The notes under the pieces were generated by a model, which had not been told where the DNA came from, ran no database searches, and saw only the letters and a program-made list of their open reading frames with translations. The translations under genes and the position numbers were made by a program. This document shows, in pieces, positions 48,901 to 60,470 of a stretch of DNA of 64,000 bases. Each line of letters opens with the position of its first letter. Position 1 is the stretch's first letter. Source of the DNA: Carya illinoinensis (taxonomy: Eukaryota; Streptophyta; Magnoliopsida; Fagales; Juglandaceae). The stretch covers positions 39,155,433-39,219,432 of the forward strand of contig NC_056766.1 of assembly GCF_018687715.1 (NCBI RefSeq). Direction: 5' to 3'.

Positions 48901-50989
48901 GAAACACTAGTTTGCCAATGCCTCGAGTGTATTGCATATATTGTCAGAGCTCACTGGATCAGAGATTCGTACAGATAATTCATGAAACGGGTATTTTTTG
49001 CGTATAGTGATCGTAAACTACTTTATTTGATGGTGTGGTGGGGGGGAGGATAGGTGTGATAGCTACCAGAGATATTATAGCAATACCAAATCTCTAGCAC
49101 TTCCCATATGAATCATGAAGCCCTGATTTAAACCTTTGTCCCACCTCCTGGCCTTCTAATTATTACTCCTCATTTTAAGGACCACTACTTCAGCAAACAG
49201 CTTCATGTTGACCATGAATAACTTTCATAACCTACTCTCTCTCTCTCTCTAGTCTGTAAATGTGGTCATAAGAAAAATAAAAAAGATATTTCCAAGATCA
49301 AACAAAGAACAAATAAAGATGATCTTTGCGGCTTAGTCTTTCATGATCTGATCATCTCGATGCTTCTTAATATGATAACGTGATAATATATAACAACAGA
49401 TTGCCAACCAACAAAAACAAAAACTGGTACGTAGGACCTTAATTTACACTACCCACACTTTTGTTTTTGCAGGCTCAGAAGGAACGGAGAAACTGAGATA
49501 TGGACATTAATATGCGTTTACTTGTTCATGTTGAAGTAGTACTATATAGGGTTGTAATATTAGATAATATTGTCTCCTAGCTAGCTAGCTTGTACTTTTA
49601 TTAATGTTAGATGGCAAAAGAATATATATATATATATGGATCAAGTGGATCATTTATATATATAGAAATATGATTTTCTTGTCCTAATATTGGACTCGTC
49701 ATGATCTCGATCGGTTCATGCATGTTCATGAGTACTTGTGATGGAGAGATCAGGCAAGAACTATAGTCTGTACGTCCAAAGAGAATGCGATTCTACTTTG
49801 TTAAGTGCAACACGTCTTCGAAGAAGCAGCCTTGTGGTCCTGTGGACAACATTTAAAACGAGAGGGAGAGAGAAAGCATGCAAAAGAAAAGAGAGATCGA
49901 AGTTTCGTGCCCAACTTTTTGTTCTAGTACTCTCTTGTGTTACATGATGCATGCATCTCTCCATCTCATATCCCTAGCTAGCTAGCTAGCTCCCTTAATT
50001 AATTATAGATCGAGTTTGGATCCGTTCGTACTTGGGTTAGGATCGATCAGGAGGACATGTTCATAAATTTGCTGAAGTTTTGTTACTTTCCTTAAATGGA
50101 AGCAAAAATGCTATATATGGATCTCTACGTTTTATTTTACGACGTACAGAACCTGCCAGCAGGCTAAATATTAATTGCTGCTGTCTGTGATGATTTTGCT
50201 TGCTGATCAACCTGTTTGAATTAATGGTTATGTGTTCATGATTCTCTTTTAGTTCATCATGTGGGGGGTAGTATTTCTTACTTGATCTTGAAAAATAAGA
50301 ACAGTCACGGATAGGTATAGCTATTAGAATTGAGCAGTAGTTGCCGGCCGGATCTAATTTTTAAGGCTCGAGAAGAAAAATATGCAGTAAGGGCGGCCAT
50401 GAAAGATGTATATATTCTGCCAAAACACGATTGAACAATTTAATTTTTAAGGGCCTATATATTAGCTTATATTACTATGTATACCTTTTGCTGCTGTCAT
50501 CTTCATCAATCCAAAAAAAAAACCCTACCAAAACAGGCTCTCTTGAATACACAGGCATCTCTCTCTTTCCTGCAGGGTGCCTATTTCTAGTGCCACTCTC
50601 AATGCATGCATGCATGCATGGGACGAGTCACCCCAAATCTCGTGGTGCTTATTGTCAGTCAAGCTGGCAAAATAAGATATAGGGTTTCATCTAAAATTCT
50701 AAATCTCGTGTTGCTTATCGTCACTACCTTCTTTGAATAGCACATAATCCAGATGAGCCGAGCTTTACTGTATAGTGGCCCAAATGAAAGGAAAGCATAC
50801 TACTTATAATTTCAGATACCCAACAAAAGCCTGCTGTATGGCTTACTCAGAGCGTGAGAGGTTATGAGATTGTTCACAGGGCCCATCCCCTTTGTGACTG
50901 TCTTGGCTGGCTGGCCTTAAAACTGGACTATGCCTAACCTTGACAGATGGCTTTGTAGTCTCAGCTCACTTTTAATCTATGGCATTCAA

Positions 50990-51470
50990 CCAAAACTCAA
51001 GGTTCTGCTAAAATCAGGATTCAGGCAACTTCCCCTGGAGTTGTTGGCAATATTAAGAACGATTAGTGGACATATTTTCCCAAGAGTCAGGGAGTTCTCC
51101 ATATAACAAGTTACCAAAAAGATTAAGGTTATTCAGATCCCTCTAATTCAAGAGAATCATTTGTGTCACAGATAGATGAAATAAATCCTTTGGGTACAAA
51201 AATTATTTCACCGTAAAGTAGTGGCAACATTCCACTAAGATAATGAAGCTTGATGAAAATGATTGAAGAGGTATGATACCCTTGATCTGGTTGCAGGAGA
51301 GATTTGTTAACTTCATGTTAGAAGAGAGGTTCTCAAAATAGTTGGGGATGGTGTTTGAGATTCCTACATTAGACATATCGAGATGTGACGGTCTGGTTTT
51401 GAAGCCATGGAAGAAAAGTCGGCCCCAATGTGCAAGAGCAGACCATAAAAAATGGGAATTCAGAGTTCAT
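50990..51470 (-). pseudogene. LRR receptor-like protein (RLP) pseudogene fragment
   Basis: On the minus strand, 51383-51279 encodes LDMSNVGISNTIPNYFENLS, then SNMKLTNLSCNQIKG, typical of the extracellular leucine-rich repeats of plant receptor-like proteins. A second repeat, GNLLYGELPDSWENMS, lies near 51114-51067 in another frame, and LQGKLPES follows near 51040. Between them are stops and frameshifts, and no start, signal peptide or membrane segment is found. The fragment lies just downstream of the 12-exon gene and in the same orientation. RLPs act as cell-surface immune or developmental receptors; this copy is dead. Confidence 0.8.
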
Positions 51471-51714
51471 TTGCACCATATAATAATAGTCTGAAGCCGC
51501 AGAGATGTATCTAAGTCTAACAATATATACACAGTTTCAAAAATTATGAACAAATGTCCAAAAAGCTGGTTGTCACGCAGTGAATTTGTCTGCCAAACCA
51601 GAATATACCTTCATTTTAAAGCAGCTCAAAGACCAACCTAAGCTCTCAATCTACCATCTGAAAATAGTAAAAAGCAACTCTCCAAAAACCCAAATTTCAG
51701 TCAGCCTCAGACGG

Positions 51715-53165
51715 TTATCCATAGGTGCGGGTGATGCGGATCTGGAGCAAAACAATGATTTAATAGTTGTTAGAAGACCAAAACCAAAAAGATTCTCTAA
51801 GCTCTTTTTTTTCTTGTTTGGCTTCACGCCAATTTGCAAGTCAGAAATCAATTCTAAGCAAAAAATAAATGTTTTGACATTAATGATGTTCATTTGTACA
51901 AATGCTTTTCTTCTGTTGCAGTATAAACCTGATAGCAACACCAAGACAGAGATCTTGCAACTTACATACAACAGAGCGTGCAACTGAAGTTAAGAGCATG
52001 CTGATGGCCAAAACACTAACAAACTAGATAATCCAAGTCCATAACTAAGGTATGAAGATGATCTAATAACATATTACCTGTGCAAAAGCATAAATTGCTC
52101 GCAAGATTCTAGCATAATCAGTTCCAAGCATTTGAATGACAACGTCTGCCAGAAGTGTCCCCCAAAGCCTGCATTAGACATCAACGGATAAAATTTTATG
52201 ACAATATCCCAAAAGAAGAGAGAAAAAGAAAGGGGGGGACTTCATGAGCAGGCAAGCAGTCAACAGTACTTGATTCAAATTTCAAGGCTACATTCCAGTG
52301 TTTAAAATGTGCATAAAGCACAAAAGCCTCAAGACTGAAGTGCATTTATTGAAGCGCACCTGAGACACATTTCCTGCACTACTCAAAAAAGCCAAAAATC
52401 TGTCCCTGGTCCTCCACCCCGTCGTGGCAAAGAAAAAACCCAATAAAAAAAATAAAAATAAAATAAATAAATAAAAAATAAATAAATAAATAAAACAAGA
52501 GTAGTATCTTTTATTATTTTGCCCTCAAACTATTGTCTTCATCTCTCTTTGCTCTCTGAAACCCAAAAGCAGAGCACTTTTTAACCCAAGAAGGTAGCAG
52601 GTTTAGTTCTCTTTTGTTAAAGAACATGTTAAATACTTGAGCAGATAAGCAACGTTAACCATACAGAATATTTTTTTTATGGGTAAAAATAACTTTATTA
52701 ATGAGAACTTTAATCATACTGAATATTTTTTTTATAGGTAAAAATAACTATTAATGAGAATGAAATAGGTGTTGCCCAAGTATAAAGGGAGTATGCAAAA
52801 GAAAACACCTAAATACAGAATATTGTACTCATTGTTTAGTTGTTTAATTAATGGCACAAACTTCTTTAGCACAAGCACAAGGCTCTCGACAAGTTGAGTT
52901 CATAGTCTAAATGTTTAAAAAATAAAATAAAACAAATAAATAAAAAGAACAAAACCTTTTTTTATATATTATTTCTCTTTAGAATATATTATACCTATAT
53001 TTAAAGAATGTACATTTTATTCTTGTCAGGCCCATGCTTTGCACTTTGTGCCTCAGCTCCAGGCGGCCTTCACACTTAATGGGCCTAGTTCATATTATAA
53101 CGCTACTACAGTCTCTTAAAGAATTAATAATTAAAACAAAATAAAGGGAAAATCACACCTAGCCG

Positions 53166-53201
<36 letters not shown>

Positions 53202-56200
53202 AACCCCTTTTTTCTGTCCCCCCAACCTCCCCTCCAAAAGTACTACCTCTTTTTCAATGTGACATTTGAATTATCAGTTTCAACACTTCACACCCCAATT
53301 TGAAACTTCAGTTGCAATGAATCTTGCATGTTCTTTGAAGTAACCAAATCTCCTTCATTCAAGAAACAAAATAATAATAATTAAACAACACATGAGGACA
53401 ATTTATCAGAGAAGTCAGAGCAGAAAGAGTCAATACACTGGGCCAAGTAAAGCCATCATGCTTCTAAAACCCAGATATCTTGATGCAGCACCAGAAAGGC
53501 CCTGTCCACAGTAACAGAAAGAAGAAGTTCTGATTCAGGAAAAAAAAAAATGCAAAATGCGTCCATCTAGTTGTCCTATATATAAACATACAAATAAAAA
53601 GACATAAATTACCATGATTATTTTTTCAAATTGAGCTGCTATAATTATCATCTAAAAATTACTACAAAGTTTTCAAAAAATTGTTGTCGATGATTAGAAA
53701 AAACTATTGACCTGTTTTGCTGCAAGCAAGGCTGCTCTTGACTCTAGGTTAATCACAGCTAATTGTCCACCCTAAAAACAAAGAAGAAGATCATCCAGTA
53801 ATCTCCATAAATTGATTACTCCAGAATTCAGACATGTAGAAGAGTCATAGACAAGTTAAACAGAGCTGATTGATCAGTAGCATGCCAAAGTTAATCATAG
53901 TCCAAATGACTAAAGGAACACAATAAATGAGTATAATTGATAAAAATTGTATTATCACATGAAGTTTCTCACATTTAAGTAAAGTTGAGAGAGAGACCAC
54001 TGAATCATATTTTGCAGCAGAAACAGAACCGGATCATCAATCAAACTAAACAGATATATTGGTTCCATCCACACATATTAATATCGGACAAAACTTTATT
54101 ATGGTTGCATGCACAACTACATATCTATGATGTCAAATTTGTACCTTTTTAATGAATTCCTTTTTAATCTGATAGTTGGCAGCTTCTACAAACACCTTCC
54201 CCGATAATCTCCTTGCTAACTATCAAAAAGAGAAGACCAGTTCAGAGATTCAACCAGGAGACCCAACTAAATAAACTGACATACCCTTCACTTACCAATT
54301 CATAGATCTTTGCCAAAGTAAGCATACCACCACCCTTCACAATAAAAAAAAAAAAAAGGGCAAAAGGGGATCAAGATCAAATAGGCAGAGAGTTCAACAA
54401 TAAATGAGGCAGTCTAGTAAATCAGACAGTACCTTCAAAATCATTGACCAAAGCTCTTTCACAGCATCAAGGGTGTGCACCTTCCCCCGATCAAGTCCAA
54501 GTTCTAGACTTCCTTTATCATTAGATGTCTTAGAGGGTTCCAATGAGCTCGGAAAATATCCCAGTTCTTCACTACAAGAGGGGCAATTAAAAGTTTTAAA
54601 TTATGAAAGTACAGTACAAAAATTAATTTTCAAATTAATTAGTTTTTTATTGTAAGAATGTAAGCCGGCGGTCTTGAACCCACAACCTCAACTTCCTCCT
54701 GTTCTCACAGGTGGAAGAATCTCTTCACCTATAAAACATGATGGAGGGTGAGATACCATTTGAGTTACAGCTCACTTGAAACTTTCTTAGAACTAATTGT
54801 CCTCTAATACTTCATAATATCATGATAAATGGCAAAGAAACAAGCTCCATTCATGAAATTATAGAACTGAAACAAAATTACAAAAGAAGGTTAACTAAAG
54901 GCTATCAGCACAGTGCTAGTTTGAACTGGGAAATCTATACAAAGCATTGTTTCAGCAGTCATGAAGACTGGCACACAGTGCATAATACATTGCATTAGCC
55001 TGGAGCCATTTAATGGCATCCTATGTTACTTGAACAATCACTGATAAAAAAAAAATACTTGAACAATCAACTATCTGTTAAAAGACATTTCTCTCTAGTT
55101 GCTCTGGTTGGCAAACCATGAAGCCTCCTCCTTCAGTGCACCTTCCAGCTGATCCAGAGGGGAGGCAGCCCTTTTCCCCCCTAATCAGCATGGAGCCATT
55201 TAGTGGCGTGCTATGTTACTTGAACAATGAAATATCTGTAAGGATACCTTTCTCTCTAGTTGCTCTGGTTTGCAAACTGTGAAGCCTCCTCCTTCAGCAC
55301 ACCTTCCAGCTGCTACAGGGAGAGATGAGCCCCTTCTTCCCCCCTCCCCAGCATCATTGTCACCTCTCCTTCCTTTTCGACAACTCAGACTCTTGATTCC
55401 CTCCATTTTCTCTCATTGTCATTTACCCGTGGTCTAAGGTTCGCCCACCTCCAAAGCAAGGCAACCACCTGATCTCCTAACCTCCCCCCCTTTTTTCTAA
55501 TTATTATCTTGTTTTCCTCCACCCTGCCTCAGATCTGACCGTTTTATTTCATTTCTAGAAGCCAAGTGCCACTCTGCCTCTCTCCCCCACAAGCCAGTCC
55601 TCCACCCCCTTCAATTTCACCACCATTATGTTAGGTGTGTGGAGCTTATTCACAACCTCCTTTCCATGGCAACCACCAGTCTATCTGGTTCTCTCACATC
55701 CATTATTGACAATCTCCAGAGATAACCAATGATCAGAAAATGTAGAAGTTCCAGATTGCAGCTTCAGCATTGCTTCACGAGCCAATCCTCCACCCCCTGC
55801 AATCTCACCACCATTTTGTTAGGTGTGTGGAGCTTATGCATAACCTCCTTGCCATGGCAATCACTATCTGGTTCTCTCACCTCCATTATTGACGATCTCC
55901 AAAGATAACCAATGGTCAGAAAATGTAGAAGTTCCGGATTGCAGCTTCAGTATTGCCTCAGGCGGTCCCCGTCTCCTTTCATAAAGATTTCCTAGTTCAC
56001 CATCCAAGGAGGGGGAAAAATATACAGAAGCCATAATTACTCCAAAATGACATGCAACATTTTTAGCACCACCACGTTTTCTACCAAACTTGAAAGTTCT
56101 TCATTTCATTTTATCCATAGACACCACATTCAACATCAAGGAACCAGCCTCCAAGCTACCAGCCTCCAAGCTTCCACCCTACAGTGACCCTCATCCTAAT

Positions 56201-58193
56201 TTCTCCAAACAACAAAGTAATCACAACCCTTTGGGGCATCACCCAAGTAATGTTGAAAACATTGAACACAAAGGCCCAAAGGGTATGTTTGGTTAAGAGA
56301 GATTTTGAGAATCATTGATAATTTTTTAGAATTTTTTTTTAAGATGCGTTGTTTACTGGGATTTGTGATAGATAGGAAAATCTGAATAAAAAAATTGAAA
56401 TCTGTTTTGCATTGGGGTTTGTGGAAGTGGTTCTTGAATATAATTTTTTTGGGCAGATTTTATTTTTCTTTTGGGTTAATTACTATTTTAGTCCCCGCGC
56501 TTTGCTCCTAAGACAAATTAATCCCAGAACTTTAATTTTGAACTTTTTTTGATGACGAGGTATCCAAGAACTTTCATTGCCCTAGATAAAGCTCTGGTTC
56601 TCGACTAATCCCGAGGTAAAAGACGTCTCCGCCAACAAATTTGTCACCTTCACCACGGTGCCTTGTTCGCAAGGACCAGAGATCAACCAGGAGCAACCCA
56701 CCTGTAGGGTCTCCTTTCGATGCCTTCCTCGCCCAGATTGGGGTTTCTGGGGAGCCTTTTAACCTACTGCTCATGAGGGTTTAATTTTGAACTTTATAAT
56801 CCCCAAACTATTAACTTTGATCAAATCGATCCCTCCATTAAAAAACCTTTACAAATGCATTAAAATTCCACACCATCACCAGTGAGGAATACCACGAGAC
56901 ACATTTCATCTAAAAATTAAAAAAATTATTTTAATACAAAAACTTAAAATATGTGGCAGTCTAGGTTTTTGAAGATCACAAGTCACTTGCAAGCATATTT
57001 CAGTCTTCTTGCTCAAGTTCCATCCGTAAAGTTTTTTTCAATCCCTACCTCCTAAAGATAAATGGGATTAAGATATCAAATGGGATAATCATTCTACTAC
57101 AATTATGATTTTGAAAGGCTGGAGAATTAAGTAGGAAAATTACCTTGAGTAATTCTGCAATAGATGAAGAAAAATTTCGATTTCAAGGTCTTCAGTTGAC
57201 AATTTGCTTGAGCAACGAATGTTTAACTTTTTTCTCACAGAGAGCAAGACATTTCTGTATGATGGTCTCCACCCCCTACAAAATAGCACCAAATGAAGTG
57301 AAATCAAGCAGATACTCAAATGAAGCTCCTCTTGCAATAATTATGTACAGTATGATTTAAACTACAAGCATATAGATTCAATGACCACTTTCCACAACCA
57401 TGACCAAGCAAAAGTTCAGCATCTTAATTCATATCAACACAAGCTGCAAATGACTCCAATAAGTTAGCCAACTCGTTGAGTTTTTAAATATCAATGCTAG
57501 CAACACACCAACATAGTCAACTTCAGGTGCCAGCACCAAATTACCTTAATGTAGAACGGGCATCAGCAGCAAGGAATAAAAATCGCGACTCTAGTTCTGC
57601 TATAAAGTCTTCTCGCTCTTCAAGATCTTCTTCAATCATGACATGGTCCACATCAGCTCTACTTGTTATTGATTTTATTAAAGGGCTGAAGTAGCTGACC
57701 GTCAACAATATTCAAAACCATTAAAGACTTAATGTATCAGCATCATATGGTGAATTCAGATTGTTAAAACATAACTCTACGTTTGTTCACCAAGAAAATG
57801 AGTGAAAATTACTTTTATTTCCATTATTTAAAATCCTGGAAACAAATAACAGCATCTAAAAATAGACTAACGCAAAGTCTTTGATTCGATTGAAATATAC
57901 CTTCATTTATTGGAAGAGTACAAATTAACACTTAAAAATAAAAATAAAAAAGATCTGTCTCAAACTGTTTCTCAGTAGCCAAACAGAGCGTACTCACTAC
58001 TCACAGGTGAAAAACGTAGAAATTTTAATTAGAAAAAAAGGGATTTACCTGGGGCCAAAAAGGATCCTTTCAAGCTCATATAACTCAGAGTCCGAGGCAA
58101 GTTCAAGAACTCTCCGAAGCTCTGGGTCAGATGCACCTGTATAATTCACCGCGCAGTTTTAAAATAACAAAATCCAAACTGGACAACATAACC

Positions 58194-58257
<64 letters not shown>

Positions 58258-58624
58258 CACCTTGCCCTCTTCTTGAAATGGCAGTATAAGCACAAGCCAC
58301 AAGTCTCAGACCATTTCTATGTCTGGGTGAACCAAAACCCTGAAAAATCAAGACCCCATTTGGCAGCTAAGAAAGCGTACGAAAGTCTTCAAACTATGGC
58401 ACTTGTGGTGCTTAAGATTGCACATTATAGAGGACCCAAAAGAAAAAAAGAACCTCTCCACTAGGCCGAAACCAAACCAACAGCTATTCGTGATCAAGAT
58501 AGAATTATGAGAAGCAAAAGAAACTTACTGGGTATGTGAATTTCGCGGTGGTGTTTGTAATTGGAGAAGCGGAGGAGAAAATGAGTGGCAGAGCTGCTGC
58601 TGATGCTGCTGCTGCACTAGTCAT
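51715..58624 (-). CDS. Plastid-targeted conserved protein, YaaW/UPF0174-like, 12 exons
   Basis: I reconstruct twelve minus-strand exons: 58624-58529, 58339-58261, 58136-58049, 57694-57545, 57275-57144, 54571-54433, 54334-54296, 54219-54145, 53771-53712, 53501-53437, 52168-52078 and 51741-51715. All junctions are GT-AG, all phases agree, and the sum is 1041 nt (346 residues plus stop). The first 45 residues or so (MTSAAAASAAALPLIFSSAS, then rich in Thr and Arg) look like a plastid transit peptide. The mature part contains LELASDSELYELERILFGP, YRNVLLSVRKKLNI, LSTEDLEIEIFLHLL, and a hydrophobic GPVLWGTLLADVVIQMLG near the C-terminus. Segment order and spacing resemble bacterial YaaW/UPF0174 proteins, whose function is unknown. 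That kinship is my inference. Intron 5 (54572-57143) carries a SINE and tandem duplications. Confidence 0.85.
52670..52820. repeat. LINE-tail-like repeat in intron 11, partly duplicated
   Basis: TTTTTTTTATGGGTAAAAAT and, 60 bp later, TTTTTTTTATAGGTAAAAAT begin two copies of a short unit containing TTATTAATGAGAA. Then come GTTGCCCAAGTATAAAGGGA and GTATGCAAAAGAAAACACCT. The same ending phrases occur in the LINE fragment at 21220-21270, so this looks like a LINE 3' tail. Confidence 0.5.
53166..53199. repeat. Poly-C run of 34 bases in intron 10
   Basis: An unbroken run of 34 C lies in the intron between exons 10 and 11 of the YaaW-like gene. Such a length is rare in plant DNA and the exact count is uncertain in any assembly. 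Confidence 0.95.
54600..54780 (-). mobile_element. tRNA-derived SINE fragment in intron 5
   Basis: Read on the minus strand, GAGCTGTAACTCAAATGGTA at about 54772-54753 is an A-box-like element. GGTTCAAGACC at 54680-54670 matches the RNA polymerase III B box. The spacing of about 75 bp is longer than in a tRNA but is acceptable for plant SINEs. A T-rich segment near 54640, in plus orientation, would be the far end. The element lies in the same orientation as the host gene. Confidence 0.65.
55001..55360. repeat. Tandem duplication in intron 5, unit about 185 bp
   Basis: GGAGCCATTTAATGGCATCC near 55003 and GGAGCCATTTAGTGGCGTGC at 55191 begin two copies. Both continue with TCTCTCTAGTTGCTCTGGTT and GAAGCCTCCTCCTTCAG. 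The left copy has an extra ACTTGAACAATC segment. Confidence 0.8.
55592..55961. repeat. Tandem duplication in intron 5, unit 188 bp
   Basis: AGCCAGTCCTCCACCCCCTT at 55592 and AGCCAATCCTCCACCCCCTG at 55780 begin two copies. They share GTTAGGTGTGTGGAGCTTAT, TCTGGTTCTCTCAC and AGATTGCAGCTTCAG-like phrases to about 55961. Divergence is modest, so the duplication is younger than most repeats around it. Confidence 0.85.
58196..58255. repeat. (GA)n microsatellite in intron 2 of the YaaW-like gene
   Basis: About 30 perfect GA units on the plus strand end a few bases from the exon 2 donor (58260). They fill almost half of the 124-bp intron. Confidence 0.95.
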
Positions 58625-58882
58625 TCGCCTTCCCCGAGTGTTCGTAATTGATAGCTAAGATACTCCCTATTTTTTCACTCTCGAAAAATGACGATTGAAG
58701 AAGACCGGAAACGAGCTCGATGGCGGTATGAAATCGAGATCCAAGTTTTGGCTTTTTGATTTCGCTGTGTTTCGCCCGGTGAATTTCTGTATGAAATCCC
58801 GTATGCCACCCTTCCGTATGTACTCTGCTCCGCATCAGCTGGCCACTGAATTAGATCGCAGTGCAGCTTTGTAGATAAATTT

Positions 58883-58920
<38 letters not shown>

Positions 58921-60470
58921 AATATATATAATATGATAGAATTTATTATTATGGAAATGTAAAATAATTTAATTAAAAATCTCTCTAAAATCTTTGTTAT
59001 TTTTTATCATCTAAAATATTATTTTAATGGGTATTAAGTTCGATATAATTTAAGTTGCAAATTAAATCCATAGCAGTAATTTATTTCTATTGGAGATTTT
59101 GAAAGTCTTATTATTTTCTTTTGCTAAACCAAATCTTCCATGCCCAAATGCTTGGTTTTTGTTTTCTTTAAGAGATTTTTGTTTTCTCATAATCTTTGGT
59201 CCCATTAATCATCAATTTAGCTAAAAATTAAAAATTAAAAACTTGCCGTAAGTATGATGGTGGGATACCTGATAGAGATTATATGTCTTAGCCCATTTGC
59301 TTAAGGATGGTGAGGGTATAATAACTGTACACTCTACTAATATGATTGATTATTTTATTTTTTTGTAATATTATAAAAAAATAACTATTTAGGCCAACAC
59401 ATCAGTTATGCTCAAAAAATATGTAAAAATAACTATACATAACAAAACTCATAAAAATAGAATGGTAAAAAGCTAGCCTCTTGAGAATATCCATCGAGGA
59501 ACCACTTCTCAAGAGAGTATACAAAGAAAAACATCTAGGCTCCCTTTCAAGAGAGTTTTGGATTCAAAATTCATCCCCAACTAATCTCATCTTATCTCTA
59601 ATCATTATAACTTTCACAGCTTTTGTACAAAATAGAATTAACAATTAACTTTTTCAAATCTCAAAACAAGACTATTTTACTCAACTTTTATCTCATATTA
59701 TCTCAATTCACCATCCAAACCCCCTCTACTCTCTTGATCATCTGATTTATCTGTGAGTCCTCACTGCCTTGATCATCAGAATATTCTCCTTTTAAATGTA
59801 GCAAATTTCAATGATCGCTTTCTTGCACAATGAATCGAGGGTTCAGGACAACAATAACCAATGTGTCTGCAGTAAGGATAGGAAGAACATACTGAGATGA
59901 GGCATGAAAAAGGAAAGGGGCAGAAGATGTATCTCATTGATAGTGTCATCCACAATGATATTCATCAGCCCCAATAGAGATCCTCTTCAATTTGCAGATC
60001 AAATTGGATGGTCCAATTCTAGAGAGAAAAATAAGCATATCGTGTGATCTCTACGATATTTAGCACTACATGAGCATTTAATGTATCACTTCTACATCAT
60101 ACCATCCAAATTTGATTAAGAAGTTGAAGAGAATCGACATTGGTAGTCAATAAAAGTGCAACAAATGCTGACTCTAGATCTTTTCCACAGGCGCACACAC
60201 TGGCAGATTATTAGAATAAAGAGAAACCATAGAAGATGCTGAATATTGTATTTGAGTTTTGATTTGAGAATGATACAAACTTTTTCGCTGCACTGTGGAG
60301 CATATCGTTTTTTTAACATGCTGCTCTTGAAGCAAGATATCTGATGAACCCTGCTCCTGTTTTCAGTACAGGCACTACAAAATTACGGTTGATAACTTCT
60401 CTACACAACACCTATGAAAGAGGAGAAAGAAAGGCAATACCAGATGACACTTGACAAGGGGGTCAACTAA
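58625..60470. other. Intergenic region between the YaaW-like and TM9 genes
   Basis: The first 250 bases or so (to about 58860) are balanced in composition and probably hold the promoter and leader of the minus-strand YaaW-like gene. A CT microsatellite follows at 58881-58917. From 58920 to 59740 the DNA is AT-rich, with an interspersed repeat (listed) and possible MITE debris. The last few hundred bases are likely the 3' untranslated region of the TM9 gene. No other gene is seen. Confidence 0.5.
59560..59725. repeat. Interspersed repeat related to 11775-12120
   Basis: It shares AATCTCATCTTATCT, ATCATTATAACTTT and AACTTTTTCAAATCTC phrases, and an ending rich in ATCTCAT and ATCTCAATTCA, in the same orientation as the copy at 11775. 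It is diverged and shorter. Confidence 0.5.

Larger units (their letters stand above)
33201..50850. other. Long gene-poor AT-rich interval
   Basis: Over about 17 kb I find no exon chain or protein domain. Open frames are short and most run through TATATA or homopolymer tracts. The interval holds MITE copies (listed separately), TA microsatellites at 34014-34047, 38585-38617, 42869-42905 and 45852-45903, many CTAGCTAGCTAG and GATCGATC runs, and a few splice-like sites without coding sequence. It could harbour non-coding RNA genes. I searched by eye for common plant miRNA sequences and saw none. Confidence 0.55.

Noticed and set aside
49440..49560. Acceptor-like TTTGCAG followed by an A/G-rich exon-like stretch
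   Set aside because: No coding exon or donor could be joined to it upstream. It may be part of a non-coding transcript, but this is not supportable from sequence.
33201..50850. Possible conserved miRNA hairpins
   Set aside because: By eye I found no match to the mature sequences of the common plant families (for example miR156, miR160, miR164, miR166, miR172, miR319, miR390, miR396).
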